Positions 1-7,173 of a stretch of DNA of 18,084 nt are shown here, piece after piece. The position numbers and the translations under genes were made by a program. How positions within the stretch are numbered: the stretch's first letter is position 1; each line of letters opens with the position of its first letter. Source of the stretch: an uncultured Collinsella sp. (GTDB lineage Bacteria > Actinomycetota > Coriobacteriia > Coriobacteriales > Coriobacteriaceae). The notes under the pieces were generated by a model, which saw only the letters and a list, made by a program, of their open reading frames with translations, had not been told where the DNA came from and made no database searches. Location of the stretch: NCBI GenBank assembly GCA_900755005.1, contig CAAEEX010000060.1:1-18084 (forward strand). Reading direction: 5' to 3'.

Positions 1-2
1 AG

Positions 3-95
3 GCCGCGACCGCCCACGGGGGCTCCGTCTCGCTCGCCAACGGCCCATCGGGCGGCGCGGTGGCCACCATCGCGGTCCCCCTGTGCGGGATCTGA
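3..95 (+). CDS. Sensor histidine kinase, C-terminal fragment (cut by window edge)
   Basis: Only the last 30 codons are inside the window, ending at TGA 93-95. The translation contains AHGGSVSLANGPSGGAVATI followed by a short hydrophobic end. This matches the last block of histidine kinase ATPase domains: an A-H-G-G turn, then a G-G pair before the final beta strand and an L/V-P ending. The protein would autophosphorylate and pass phosphate to a response regulator, but neither the sensor domain nor the partner can be seen. It lies on the opposite strand to every other gene here and converges on the tRNA-Pro gene. A terminator follows about 110 nt downstream. Another GHKL ATPase is possible but less likely. 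Confidence 0.72.
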   Translation, partial: AATAHGGSVSLANGPSGGAVATIAVPLCGI

Positions 96-205
96 CGATT
101 TCCTCGTTGTCTACCTCGACTGCGATATGTCGCTCGCCGAGGCCGCGACGAGATGGTGTTGCGTCTGCCCCGTTTGGTGCTTCTAGCTCAAATTTGATCT
201 GATGT

Positions 206-239
206 AAGGCCCGCGCAATCCTGCATGGGCCTTTCTTTT
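206..239 (+). terminator. Rho-independent terminator after the histidine kinase
   Basis: AAGGCCC (206-212) pairs perfectly with GGGCCTT (227-233), with a possible inner GCA/TGC pairing. It is followed by the T-rich run TTTCTTTT. The T-run occurs only in the plus direction, so it should stop transcription from the upstream histidine kinase. Confidence 0.7.
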
Positions 240-629
240 GGCAATTGTTCGACCGATTCGTGGCTTGAAACACAAATTATCGAGTTAAGGAGACATGGGG
301 TCACACAGCGGCTCTCAGAGCGCCCGCCGCACTCCCCCGCCATTAACCTGCGTCGTCCTCGTATAGAGCCCATCCTGCTTGGCGTTTCGTTGCAACAGCC
401 CACTTGTCCACCGATCAAGTGAACTACTGGAATAAATACAGCGACACGCTTGTCCGTTATAGTCGCTATATCTGTGTTAATCGCCGCGATAAATACAGCC
501 TGTACTCGGCTGCATACCAGCTACGCGTATGTAGATTCATATTGCGTTAATAAATCGGCTCAAGCGTGTGCAAAACGCGCAAGTAGCCGCAAAAGGCGAT
601 TATCGCGCAGGTAGATTTTTGGCACCCTG
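240..629. other. Intergenic region, no gene recognised
   Basis: This stretch lies between the histidine kinase terminator and the hairpins behind tRNA-Pro. I find no protein with recognisable family features on either strand and no known structured RNA or riboswitch. The part from about 420 to 629 is visibly more AT-rich than the coding DNA. It holds the direct repeat at 432-499, a short inverted repeat AGCGAC/GTCGCT (440-445 and 462-467), and an imperfect ACGC...GCGT inverted repeat at 523-547. A 23-codon frame at 295-366 is discussed under rejected items. Confidence 0.6.
432..499. repeat. Pair of 11-bp direct repeats ATAAATACAGC
   Basis: ATAAATACAGC occurs at 432-442 and again at 489-499, with starts 57 bp apart. 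The first copy runs into the AGCGAC/GTCGCT inverted repeat. The pair sits in non-coding DNA and could be a regulator binding pair or a remnant. No function is assigned. Confidence 0.5.
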
Positions 630-651
630 TTGCTTAAACAAAATTAAGCAA
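630..651. repeat. 8-bp inverted repeat next to the tRNA-Pro terminator
   Basis: TTGCTTAA (630-637) and TTAAGCAA (644-651) are perfect inverted copies around the six-base loop ACAAAA. The stem is AT-rich and weak. Read on the minus strand it is a second hairpin about 10 nt beyond the T-run of the tRNA-Pro terminator, so it may be a back-up structure. Confidence 0.5.
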
Positions 652-660
652 TTGCATAAA

Positions 661-691
661 ACAAAAAAGGTCAGGCACAAGGTGCCTGACC
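661..691 (-). terminator. Rho-independent terminator of tRNA-Pro
   Basis: GGTCAGGCAC (669-678) pairs over 10 bp without mismatch with GTGCCTGACC (682-691). On the minus strand the stem is followed by TTTTTTGTTTT. It lies 11 nt downstream of the mature tRNA 3' end and should end the tRNA transcript, together with any read-through from coaBC. Confidence 0.9.
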
Positions 692-701
692 TGCAAACTT
701 C

Positions 702-778
<77 letters not shown>

Positions 779-817
779 AAGCTTTTGTTTGTTGCTCTGC
801 TCTCGCTCGCAACAGGG

Positions 818-850
818 AGTATATTAACCCGAAACTTTGCCCTTGTGCAA
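818..850 (-). promoter_or_regulatory. Possible tRNA-Pro promoter
   Basis: Between coaBC and the tRNA, the minus strand reads TTGCAC, then 18 nt, then TAATAT, overlapping a better -10-like TATACT (818-823) that would be 21 nt from TTGCAC. A start a few bases downstream would give a leader of about 30 nt before the tRNA. The -35 match is poor, so read-through from coaBC is an alternative source of the tRNA. Confidence 0.35.
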
Positions 851-858
851 GAACTTTT

Positions 859-2073
859 TTACAAATTTTGAAGCAAGTCCAAAATTGTATCTGCGAGCTG
901 GGGTTTTGTTAGTACGGGAAGTTCTTGCGTGCCCGCTGTGCTTACAATCCAGGCCTTATTGGTGTCGGTCCCAAAGCCCGAATCTGCGCGCGAGACATCG
1001 TTAGCGATAATGGCATCGCAGCCCTTGCGGGTCAATTTGCGCTCGGCGTACTCGACGACGTTATCGGTCTCAGCCGCAAAGCCGATCACGCGGCGATCGC
1101 CCTTTTGGCGTGAGAGCTCGGCCAAGATGTCAACGGTCTCGACGAGCTCGATTCGATCCAGACGCTCGTTGGCCTTTTTGAGCTTGTGGTCCGCCGGGGC
1201 CGCGGGCGTGTAGTCGGCGACGGCGGCGGCGCAAATGGCCGCGTCGGCCGTCTGGAAGGCGCTCAGCGCTGCCTGGAGCATCTCTGAGGCGGTCTGTACG
1301 CGCACGCACTCCACGCCGCGGGGAACGTCGAGCGATGTCGGTCCCAGAACGAGCGTGACGGCGGCACCGCGGCGCGTGGCCTCCCCCGCCAGAGCGATAC
1401 CCATCTTGCCCGATGAACGGTTGCCGATAAAACGCACAGGGTCAATCGGCTCGTGCGTGGGGCCGGCGGTGATCACGATGCGCTTGTCCGCAAGGTCCTG
1501 GGGTACCGGGTTGAGCACCTCGCAGACGGCCTCGACGATGTCCTTGGGCTCGCTCATACGTCCCGTGTCCACATCGCCGCAGGCAAGGTAGCCGCTACCC
1601 GGACCCACAACGTGGACACCGCGCTCGCGCAGCGTGGCCATGTTGGCCTGCGTGGCCGGTGCCTTCCACATGCCATTGTTCATGGCCGGCGCGATCACAA
1701 TGGGGCGCGGCGTGGCAAGCAGCGTGGTAGAAATGAGGTCGTCGGCGATTCCGTTGGCCATCTTGGCAATGATATTAGCCGTCGCGGGCGCCACGACCAC
1801 CAAGTCGGGCTCCTGCGCCAGCGAGATATGGTGGATGGGGTCGGAAGGGTCGTCGAACAGGCCCACGGCAACGGGCTCGCCCGTAAGCGCGCGGAAGGTG
1901 AGCGGCCCCACAAACTCCGTGGCATGATCGCTCATGACGACCTTGACGTGCGCGCCGCGCTTTTGCAGCAGGCGCACGATATTGCACGACTTATAGGCAG
2001 CGATCCCGCCGGTAATGCCCAGCAGGATCGTTTTTCCCTCAAGTTGCATTGAATTGTTGGATGCCGCCGTCAT
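859..2073 (-). CDS. coaBC: Bifunctional phosphopantothenoylcysteine synthetase/decarboxylase
   Basis: CoaBC makes 4'-phosphopantetheine for coenzyme A. It first joins 4'-phosphopantothenate to cysteine using CTP, then decarboxylates the product with FMN. The 404-residue length is normal. The N-terminal flavoprotein half (about 12-185) shows the catalytic His82 in HHISLA, the PAMNNGMW motif (129-136) and the ACGDVDTGRM flap with Cys165. The C-terminal synthetase half has TAGPTHEPIDPVRFIGNRSS (202-221), AAAVADYTP (282-290) and a KLKK lysine patch (297-300). The start is the ATG at 2073, two bases after the stop of the preceding gene and 9 nt after an AAGGA ribosome binding site. An internal ATG at residue 9 lacks one. 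It is the last gene of the long minus-strand run. Confidence 0.95.
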   Translation of the reverse strand: MTAASNNSMQLEGKTILLGITGGIAAYKSCNIVRLLQKRGAHVKVVMSDHATEFVGPLTFRALTGEPVAVGLFDDPSDPIHHISLAQEPDLVVVAPATANIIAKMANGIADDLISTTLLATPRPIVIAPAMNNGMWKAPATQANMATLRERGVHVVGPGSGYLACGDVDTGRMSEPKDIVEAVCEVLNPVPQDLADKRIVITAGPTHEPIDPVRFIGNRSSGKMGIALAGEATRRGAAVTLVLGPTSLDVPRGVECVRVQTASEMLQAALSAFQTADAAICAAAVADYTPAAPADHKLKKANERLDRIELVETVDILAELSRQKGDRRVIGFAAETDNVVEYAERKLTRKGCDAIIANDVSRADSGFGTDTNKAWIVSTAGTQELPVLTKPQLADTILDLLQNL

Positions 2074-2075
2074 CG

Positions 2076-2795
2076 CTAGGCTTCCTTGCTCGGGAGCACC
2101 AGGAGGCGGTGGCAGTACGGACAGTGCGTAATCTCGCTACCGTCGTGGTTGAGGTCGCTCATGGACGATGCCTGCAGCGCGGTGTGGCAGACCGTGGGGA
2201 TGTTGCCCTGGATGGTCTCGACGGCCAAGCCGCGGAACTGCTTGAGCAGACGCTCGTAGTCGGTGAGCACGTCGGCCGGCAGCGTGGCGGCAAGAGCGGT
2301 GCGCTCCTTAGTGGCGGCTTCGATCTGAGCCTGCAGGTCGGCAGCCTTGGCGCGGGCGGCCTTGGTATCGGCCTTTACGCCCTCCTCGAACTTGGCGATG
2401 ATGGCCTGCGCGCGGGTCTCGCGGTCGAGCGCCTCTTTGTGGGCGACAACGACATCCTTGCGGGTGTGCTCAATCTTGTCCAGGCGCTTGGCCAGGGTGG
2501 CGAGCTCGTTTTCCAGGTCCTGTACCTCGCGGTAGTCGGAGCCGTCAACGTGGCGCTTCTTAGCGGCCTCGATGGCGTTATTGGTCTGGATCTCGGTGGT
2601 GTTGAGATCGTCGAGCTCAATATCCAGGTCCTTGCGTTGGGCGTAGAGCTTGGTCATTTCGGCCTTGAGCTTAACGTAGGTCTTGCGCTTGGAAGCGAGC
2701 TCCTTGAGCTCCGGCATATTGGCAAGTTCGCTCTTGTTGCGGGCGAGCTCCAAATCGATCTGTTGCAGCTTGAGTAGCGTAGCGCCGGCGCTCAT
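2076..2795 (-). CDS. COG1579-type coiled-coil protein with degenerate zinc ribbon
   Basis: The 239-residue protein begins with a long coiled coil (about 5-165, rich in K, E, A and L heptads) and ends with a zinc-ribbon-like knuckle. It belongs to the COG1579 family, which often sits next to Nif3-like genes. Its biochemical role is not established, though nucleic acid or protein scaffolding has been suggested for such folds. The usual C4 ligand set appears incomplete: I see Cys203-His204 and Cys225-x-x-Cys228-His229, but not the first cysteine of the usual first CxxC. The start chosen is ATG 2795, which overlaps the Nif3 stop as ATGA and follows AAAGGAGAG at good spacing. The longer frame to 2831 has no such site. 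Confidence 0.82.
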   Translation of the reverse strand: MSAGATLLKLQQIDLELARNKSELANMPELKELASKRKTYVKLKAEMTKLYAQRKDLDIELDDLNTTEIQTNNAIEAAKKRHVDGSDYREVQDLENELATLAKRLDKIEHTRKDVVVAHKEALDRETRAQAIIAKFEEGVKADTKAARAKAADLQAQIEAATKERTALAATLPADVLTDYERLLKQFRGLAVETIQGNIPTVCHTALQASSMSDLNHDGSEITHCPYCHRLLVLPSKEA

Positions 2796-3601
2796 AAGTT
2801 CTCTCCTTTTGTCACAGTCCACCATTGGCAAGGGTTCAGTATTTTAATCGCATGACGGGGGTCGGCCCCGGCGTCAACTGCAGAGTTCATCAATATATCA
2901 ACGAACGGCTCCTCGGAGCGGTCGTGGCCGAGCAAGATCACCGGCAGCCCGCGCAAGGCAAGGTCTTGCTCCACGTGGTAGCCCGCCTCGCCCGTCACGA
3001 CAACATCTGCGCCCGCGGCGATGGCGAGCTCTCCGAAGTCGCCCAGGGAGCCGCCCAAAATGGCGACGGTGCGGCACGGGCGATCAGCTTTGCCCCACAC
3101 ACGCGGGTCGCTGCCAAAGGCCGTGGCAGCACGGGTGGCAAGATCGCGCAGCGTGCACGGGTCGTTGAGCGTTGCAAGTGCGCCCAGGCCGGTGGCCTCG
3201 GGGTCGTCCACGTGCTCCAGTGAGCTCACGGGTGCGGCACCCAGCAGCTTGCTCAGGCAGACACGGGCTTCGTGCGAGCGGTCCAGGTTGGTGTGGAGCG
3301 AGATAATGCTCACCCCGCAGCGGGCAGCCTCGTAGAGGGCCGCACTGCACTGGGGTCGTGTGGCATCCGCCGGACAAAAGGCCTCGGGTGCCTTGATGTA
3401 TATGGGATGATGCGTCAGCAGCACGTTGGCGCTTGCTTCTTGGGCGCGGCGAACATTAGCCTCAGTCGCATCGAGTGCGCAGGCAACGCCGGTGATCTCC
3501 GCGGCCGGATCGCCAACGGAGAGTCCTACGTGGTCCCAGGGCTCGATGTCCGTCTTGGGATAGCGTGCCAGTAGCGCGCGCTCGAGCTCGGCGACGATCA
3601 T
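2792..3601 (-). CDS. Nif3-like dinuclear metal centre protein (YqfO/YbgI family)
   Basis: Nif3-like proteins are toroidal hexamers with a two-metal site. Many are annotated as GTP cyclohydrolase I type 2 homologues, but the physiological reaction is unsettled. The 269 residues show the family pattern: PWDHVGLSVGD (21-31), the metal-binding LTHHP with His64 and His65, HTNLD with Asp107, and GHDRSE (225-230) giving His226 and Glu230. These correspond to all five metal ligands known from E. coli YbgI. There is no inserted PII-like domain, so it is the short form. Its ATG overlaps the stop of the cysteine desulfurase (ATGA), and its own stop overlaps the COG1579 start, which implies translational coupling of all three. 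Confidence 0.92.
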   Translation of the reverse strand: MIVAELERALLARYPKTDIEPWDHVGLSVGDPAAEITGVACALDATEANVRRAQEASANVLLTHHPIYIKAPEAFCPADATRPQCSAALYEAARCGVSIISLHTNLDRSHEARVCLSKLLGAAPVSSLEHVDDPEATGLGALATLNDPCTLRDLATRAATAFGSDPRVWGKADRPCRTVAILGGSLGDFGELAIAAGADVVVTGEAGYHVEQDLALRGLPVILLGHDRSEEPFVDILMNSAVDAGADPRHAIKILNPCQWWTVTKGENL

Positions 3602-4776
3602 GCGGCACCTGCGATCGAGAGCAGCGTCTGGGCAAACTCGTCCAGATCGTCCGGATTCACGCGGTCGTCAAAGGAAATGCGCAGTGCACCTAGTGCCTGC
3701 TCGCGACCAATGCCCATGGCGCTGAGCACATGGCTCGGGTCCATGCTGCCGCTCGAGCACGCCGAGCCGGCCGAAACCTCAAAGCCGGCGGCATCGAGCT
3801 TGACGATGAGCTCCTCGGAGTCCATGCCATCAACGTAGATCGACACCATGCCCGGCAGGCGATCGGCCTGTGCGTAGTCGCCCATGGTGGCGTGAATGCG
3901 CTGGTGGGCCGTAAGCGTGGCGTAGAGCTTGTCGGAAAGGGCTTGCAGCTTCGCGCGCTCCTGAGCCACATGGGGCGTCAGAGACGAGGCGGCAGCGGCA
4001 AAGGCGAGCTGCGTTCGCAGGTCTTGCGTGCCGGCACGACGACCGGCCTCCTGTCCGCCGCCAAAGATGCGCGGGCGCAGCGGCGTGCGGCTCTTAAGGT
4101 AGAGTGCGCCAGATGCCACGGGACCGCCAATCTTGTGGGCTGCGACGGACATGGCGTCGACGCCCAGCTCGGTGACATCGAGCGGAATATGCAGATACCC
4201 CTGGATGGCATCGGTGTGGAACAGGGCGCCAACGGTATGCGTGGCCGCGGCAAGCTCGCGGATGGGCTGCACCACGCCGGTCTCGTTGTTGGCAACCATG
4301 ATGCTCACGAGCGCCACGTCGTCGCCTAGCAGCTCGACAAGCGTGGCAGGCTCAATGTAGCCCATGCGGCAGGGCTGCACCAGGTCGACGGTAAAGCCGG
4401 CGGCACGCAGCAACGGCAGGTTGTCCAGAATCGAATCGTGCTCGATGGCCGAAACGATTACACGATCGCGCTTGCGATCGCGCTGACGAGCGCCCTCGGC
4501 AAGACCGAGCAGCGCCAGCTGGTTGGCTTCGGTGCCGCCGTTGGTCAGTACGATCTCGGACGGGCGGACGCGCGCGCCAAAGCTGCGGGCGATCTCGCGA
4601 CGTGCAACCTCCAGACGCGCGGCAGCCTTGCGGCCGAGCGAATGCAGCGAGTTGGGGTTGACGCCGGCAAGCTCGCTGTCGTCGTACTCGCGCTGCGCAA
4701 GGAGCGCCTCGGCGCGCATGGGCGTCGAGGCGGCATAGTCAAGATTCACTGGTATGCGGTTTTGACCTGCGGTCAT
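3598..4776 (-). CDS. Cysteine desulfurase (NifS/IscS family)
   Basis: This PLP enzyme takes sulfur from cysteine as a persulfide for Fe-S clusters or tRNA thiolation. The 392 residues show NLDYAASTP (11-19), TNGGTEANQLA (78-88), the PLP-stacking His113 in AIEHDS, HTDAIQG (187-193), Schiff-base Lys215 in AAHKIGGP, GGGQEAGRRAGT (239-250) and the active Cys340 in SAGSACSSG. The extended cysteine loop resembles IscS/NifS rather than SufS. No scaffold gene (iscU, sufU) or thiolase gene (mnmA) lies in the window, so the acceptor is unknown. The start at 4776 follows AGGAGG, which overlaps the end of rpe. A specific symbol such as iscS or nifS would be a guess. Confidence 0.93.
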   Translation of the reverse strand: MTAGQNRIPVNLDYAASTPMRAEALLAQREYDDSELAGVNPNSLHSLGRKAAARLEVARREIARSFGARVRPSEIVLTNGGTEANQLALLGLAEGARQRDRKRDRVIVSAIEHDSILDNLPLLRAAGFTVDLVQPCRMGYIEPATLVELLGDDVALVSIMVANNETGVVQPIRELAAATHTVGALFHTDAIQGYLHIPLDVTELGVDAMSVAAHKIGGPVASGALYLKSRTPLRPRIFGGGQEAGRRAGTQDLRTQLAFAAAASSLTPHVAQERAKLQALSDKLYATLTAHQRIHATMGDYAQADRLPGMVSIYVDGMDSEELIVKLDAAGFEVSAGSACSSGSMDPSHVLSAMGIGREQALGALRISFDDRVNPDDLDEFAQTLLSIAGAA

Positions 4777-4782
4777 AAGGGT

Positions 4783-5454
4783 TTATGCCTCCTGTGCGGC
4801 CTCGTTGCCCAGCTTCTGCAGCAGCGCAACCTCGGCAGCGGGATCTTCGGACTTAAATACGGCAGAACCGGCCACGAGCACGTTGGCGCCGGCCTTGACG
4901 ACCTCGACAATGTTCTTGGAAGAAATGCCACCGTCGACCTCGATGAGGGGCGAAACGCCGTGACGCTCGCACATGGCCCTGAGCTCGTGGAGCTTAGCGA
5001 TGGTGCCCGGGATAAAGCTCTGACCGCCAAAGCCCGGGTTCACGCTCATGAGCAGCACCATATCGACGACGTCGATGATGCTCTCCAGCACGCACACGGG
5101 GGTGGCGGGGTTGAGCACCACGCCGGCCTTAACGCCGCGCTGCTGCAGATGGGTGAGCGTGCGGTGCAGGTGCGTGGAGGCCTCGTAGTGTACGGTGATC
5201 ATATCGGCGCCGGCGTCTGCGTACCAATCGACCGTCTCGTCGGGGTTCGACACCATGAGGTGCGCGTCGACCGGTACATTGGTGGAGCGCTTGACGGCCT
5301 TGAGGATGTCAACGCCAAAGGTGAGGTTGCCGGTAAAGTGGCCGTCCATGACGTCGAAGTGCACGTAGTCGGCACCGGCGATCTTGTCGAGTTCGCCCTT
5401 GAGGTTGGCCATGTCGGCCGAGAGGACGGACGGAGCGATTTTAATGGAACCCAT
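4783..5454 (-). CDS. rpe: Ribulose-phosphate 3-epimerase
   Basis: Rpe interconverts D-ribulose 5-phosphate and D-xylulose 5-phosphate in the pentose phosphate pathway. The 223-residue TIM barrel starts with IAPSVLSAD (6-14) and carries the metal and catalytic residues in VHFDVMDGHF (31-40), DAHLMV (63-68), SVNPGFGGQSF (137-147) and EVDGGI (172-177). The C-terminal phosphate loop AGANVLVAGSAVF (188-200) is complete. Start ATG 5454 has AAAGG eight bases upstream and lies 18 nt after gpsA. The gene is intact and typical in length. Confidence 0.96.
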   Translation of the reverse strand: MGSIKIAPSVLSADMANLKGELDKIAGADYVHFDVMDGHFTGNLTFGVDILKAVKRSTNVPVDAHLMVSNPDETVDWYADAGADMITVHYEASTHLHRTLTHLQQRGVKAGVVLNPATPVCVLESIIDVVDMVLLMSVNPGFGGQSFIPGTIAKLHELRAMCERHGVSPLIEVDGGISSKNIVEVVKAGANVLVAGSAVFKSEDPAAEVALLQKLGNEAAQEA

Positions 5455-5472
5455 GGTAGTAGCCTTTCTGCG

Positions 5473-6480
5473 CTAGTCGGTGAGTCCGTAGAACTCTTGA
5501 GAAGGGACGCGGTCGGTGAGAATCTCGAGCGCCCTATCCAAAGTAACACCGTTGTAGAGCGTTTGCTCCACGGCAAAGGTGAGCGGAATGTCTACGCCCA
5601 GTGAACGGGCAAGTTCGCTGACGCTGCGGGCTGCGACGGCGCCCTCGACCACCATATGCGTACGCGTCTGGTACTCGTCGAGCGACACGCCGTGGGCAAA
5701 CTCGTAGCCAAAGGTGCGGTTGCGCGAATGCTCCGAGGTACAGGTGGCAATGAGGTCGCCCATGCCGGCAAGTCCCATGCAGGTCATGGCCTGGCCGCCG
5801 CGGGCGTGCACCAGACGGCTGATCTCGGCCAGGCCGCGCGTCATGATGAGGGCGAGCGTGTTGTCGCCCGCACCAGAACCGGCGGAAATGCCGCACACGA
5901 TGGCGATGACGTTTTTCATAGCGCCGCAAACCTCGACACCGGTCATATCCTGCGACAGGTAGATGCGGAAGGCCGTGGACAGCAGCAGCTCCTTAAAGGT
6001 CTCCCCCACCTGCTGGTCCTCGCTGGCGATGACGGCGGCAGAGAGCCCGCCGCGGCAAATCTCCTCGGCATGGTTGGGGCCCGAGAGGGCCGCCACACGC
6101 CGCTCGTTGCCGATCTCGCTGGCAATGACCTCGCTCATGAGCAGGCCAGACTCGGGCTCAATGCCCTTGGTAAGGCAGAGCACCGGGGTGTTGGCGGCGA
6201 TGAAAGGCGCTGCCTGATGACATACGCTGCGCAGGTGTGTGGAGGGCACGGCAAAGATGATGGCGTCGGCGGCGTCGAGCGCTTGCGCCAGGTCCGTCGT
6301 GGCGACGACGTTGCCGGGCAGCTCGTAGTCCACCAGATACCGGGGGTTGCAGTGCTCGCCATTGATGCCGGCGGCCGTCTGCTCGCTGTGGGCCCACATG
6401 GTCACGCGCTCGGCTCGCGCGGCGGCAAGGCCGGCGACGGCGGTTCCCCAGGAGCCGGAGCCAATCAGCGCAACATTCAT
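5473..6480 (-). CDS. gpsA: NAD(P)-dependent glycerol-3-phosphate dehydrogenase
   Basis: GpsA reduces dihydroxyacetone phosphate to sn-glycerol 3-phosphate, the backbone for phospholipids. The 335 residues begin with the Rossmann loop IGSGSWGTA (6-14). They contain the conserved LTKGIE (103-108), SGPNHAEE (133-140), catalytic Lys189 in GAMKNVIAI (186-194), GAGDNTLALIMTRGLAEI (203-220) and GLAGMGDLIATCTSEHSRNR (236-255). Start ATG 6480 follows GGAGAG at good spacing, and the plsY stop is nine bases upstream. Its neighbour plsY uses the glycerol 3-phosphate it makes, so co-expression makes sense. Confidence 0.97.
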   Translation of the reverse strand: MNVALIGSGSWGTAVAGLAAARAERVTMWAHSEQTAAGINGEHCNPRYLVDYELPGNVVATTDLAQALDAADAIIFAVPSTHLRSVCHQAAPFIAANTPVLCLTKGIEPESGLLMSEVIASEIGNERRVAALSGPNHAEEICRGGLSAAVIASEDQQVGETFKELLLSTAFRIYLSQDMTGVEVCGAMKNVIAIVCGISAGSGAGDNTLALIMTRGLAEISRLVHARGGQAMTCMGLAGMGDLIATCTSEHSRNRTFGYEFAHGVSLDEYQTRTHMVVEGAVAARSVSELARSLGVDIPLTFAVEQTLYNGVTLDRALEILTDRVPSQEFYGLTD

Positions 6481-6489
6481 GACTCTCTC

Positions 6490-7173
6490 CTACTTATCGT
6501 CGGGCTCGGTGACGCGCTTGGTAAACGAGAGCTTGGACTCCTTACCGGCCATGAGCTTTTGGATATTCGCGCGATGGGCCCACACAACGGTGATGCCGAT
6601 TATCGCCATGCAAAACTTAAGTCCCAGGCTGCTGTACGGAAAGACCGCGCAAGCAGCGATGGGAAGACCGATGGCAGCGGCAAGCGAGCCCACCGACACA
6701 TACTTGGTGATGGCGACGGCCACGATAAACATGCCGAGCAGCGACAGGCCAATAGGCCAGTACCAGGCGAGGATGACGCCCAGGCCAACCGCGATACCCT
6801 TGCCGCCGTGGAAGTTAAGGTAGGGCGAGAAGATATGGCCCCACACCGCTGCCAGGCAAATGACGCCGAGCATCCAATCGCCGGGGGCTCCGGGCGCCAT
6901 GATGCTTACGGGGAAGCCATAGCCCAAGTCGGCAATGAGCGGACGCGCGATAAGGACGCAGATGGCGCCCTTAAGGCAGTCGAGCAACAACGTGAGCGCG
7001 GCCACCTTAGGGCCGGCCACGCGCAGCGCATTGGTTGTGCCGATGTTGCCGGAACCCGCCTTGCGAATGTCGGTGTGGTTGAACACGCGGCCCAGGATCA
7101 GGCCAAACGGAATCGCTCCGATAAAGAACGAGACCACGGCGCAGATGGCGGTCAGCAGAATCGGATTATGCAT
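6490..7173 (-). CDS. plsY: Glycerol-3-phosphate acyltransferase, acyl-phosphate dependent
   Basis: PlsY is a membrane enzyme that moves a fatty acyl group from acyl-phosphate (made by PlsX) to position 1 of glycerol 3-phosphate. The 227-residue protein shows the three family motifs: SGNIGTTNALR (41-51), GHIFSPYLNFHGGKGIA (112-128) and HRANIQKLMAGKE (200-212). Between them are several strongly hydrophobic segments at about 4-30, 55-77, 98-117, 129-158 and 160-198. Start ATG 7173 overlaps the end of der by eight bases and has AAGGAA about eight bases upstream. The longer frame adds 16 residues with no conserved character. plsX is not in the window. Confidence 0.95.
   Translation of the reverse strand: MHNPILLTAICAVVSFFIGAIPFGLILGRVFNHTDIRKAGSGNIGTTNALRVAGPKVAALTLLLDCLKGAICVLIARPLIADLGYGFPVSIMAPGAPGDWMLGVICLAAVWGHIFSPYLNFHGGKGIAVGLGVILAWYWPIGLSLLGMFIVAVAITKYVSVGSLAAAIGLPIAACAVFPYSSLGLKFCMAIIGITVVWAHRANIQKLMAGKESKLSFTKRVTEPDDK

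Noticed and set aside
295..366. A 23-codon plus-strand frame beginning ATG after AAGGAG
   Set aside because: The AAGGAG is only two bases from the ATG, too close for normal initiation. The short product has no recognisable feature and no neighbour that it would regulate. It remains a weak leader peptide candidate only.
188..422. Two short frames on opposite strands over 188-422
   Set aside because: Both overlap the plus-strand terminator region, lack good ribosome sites and show no family-like composition.
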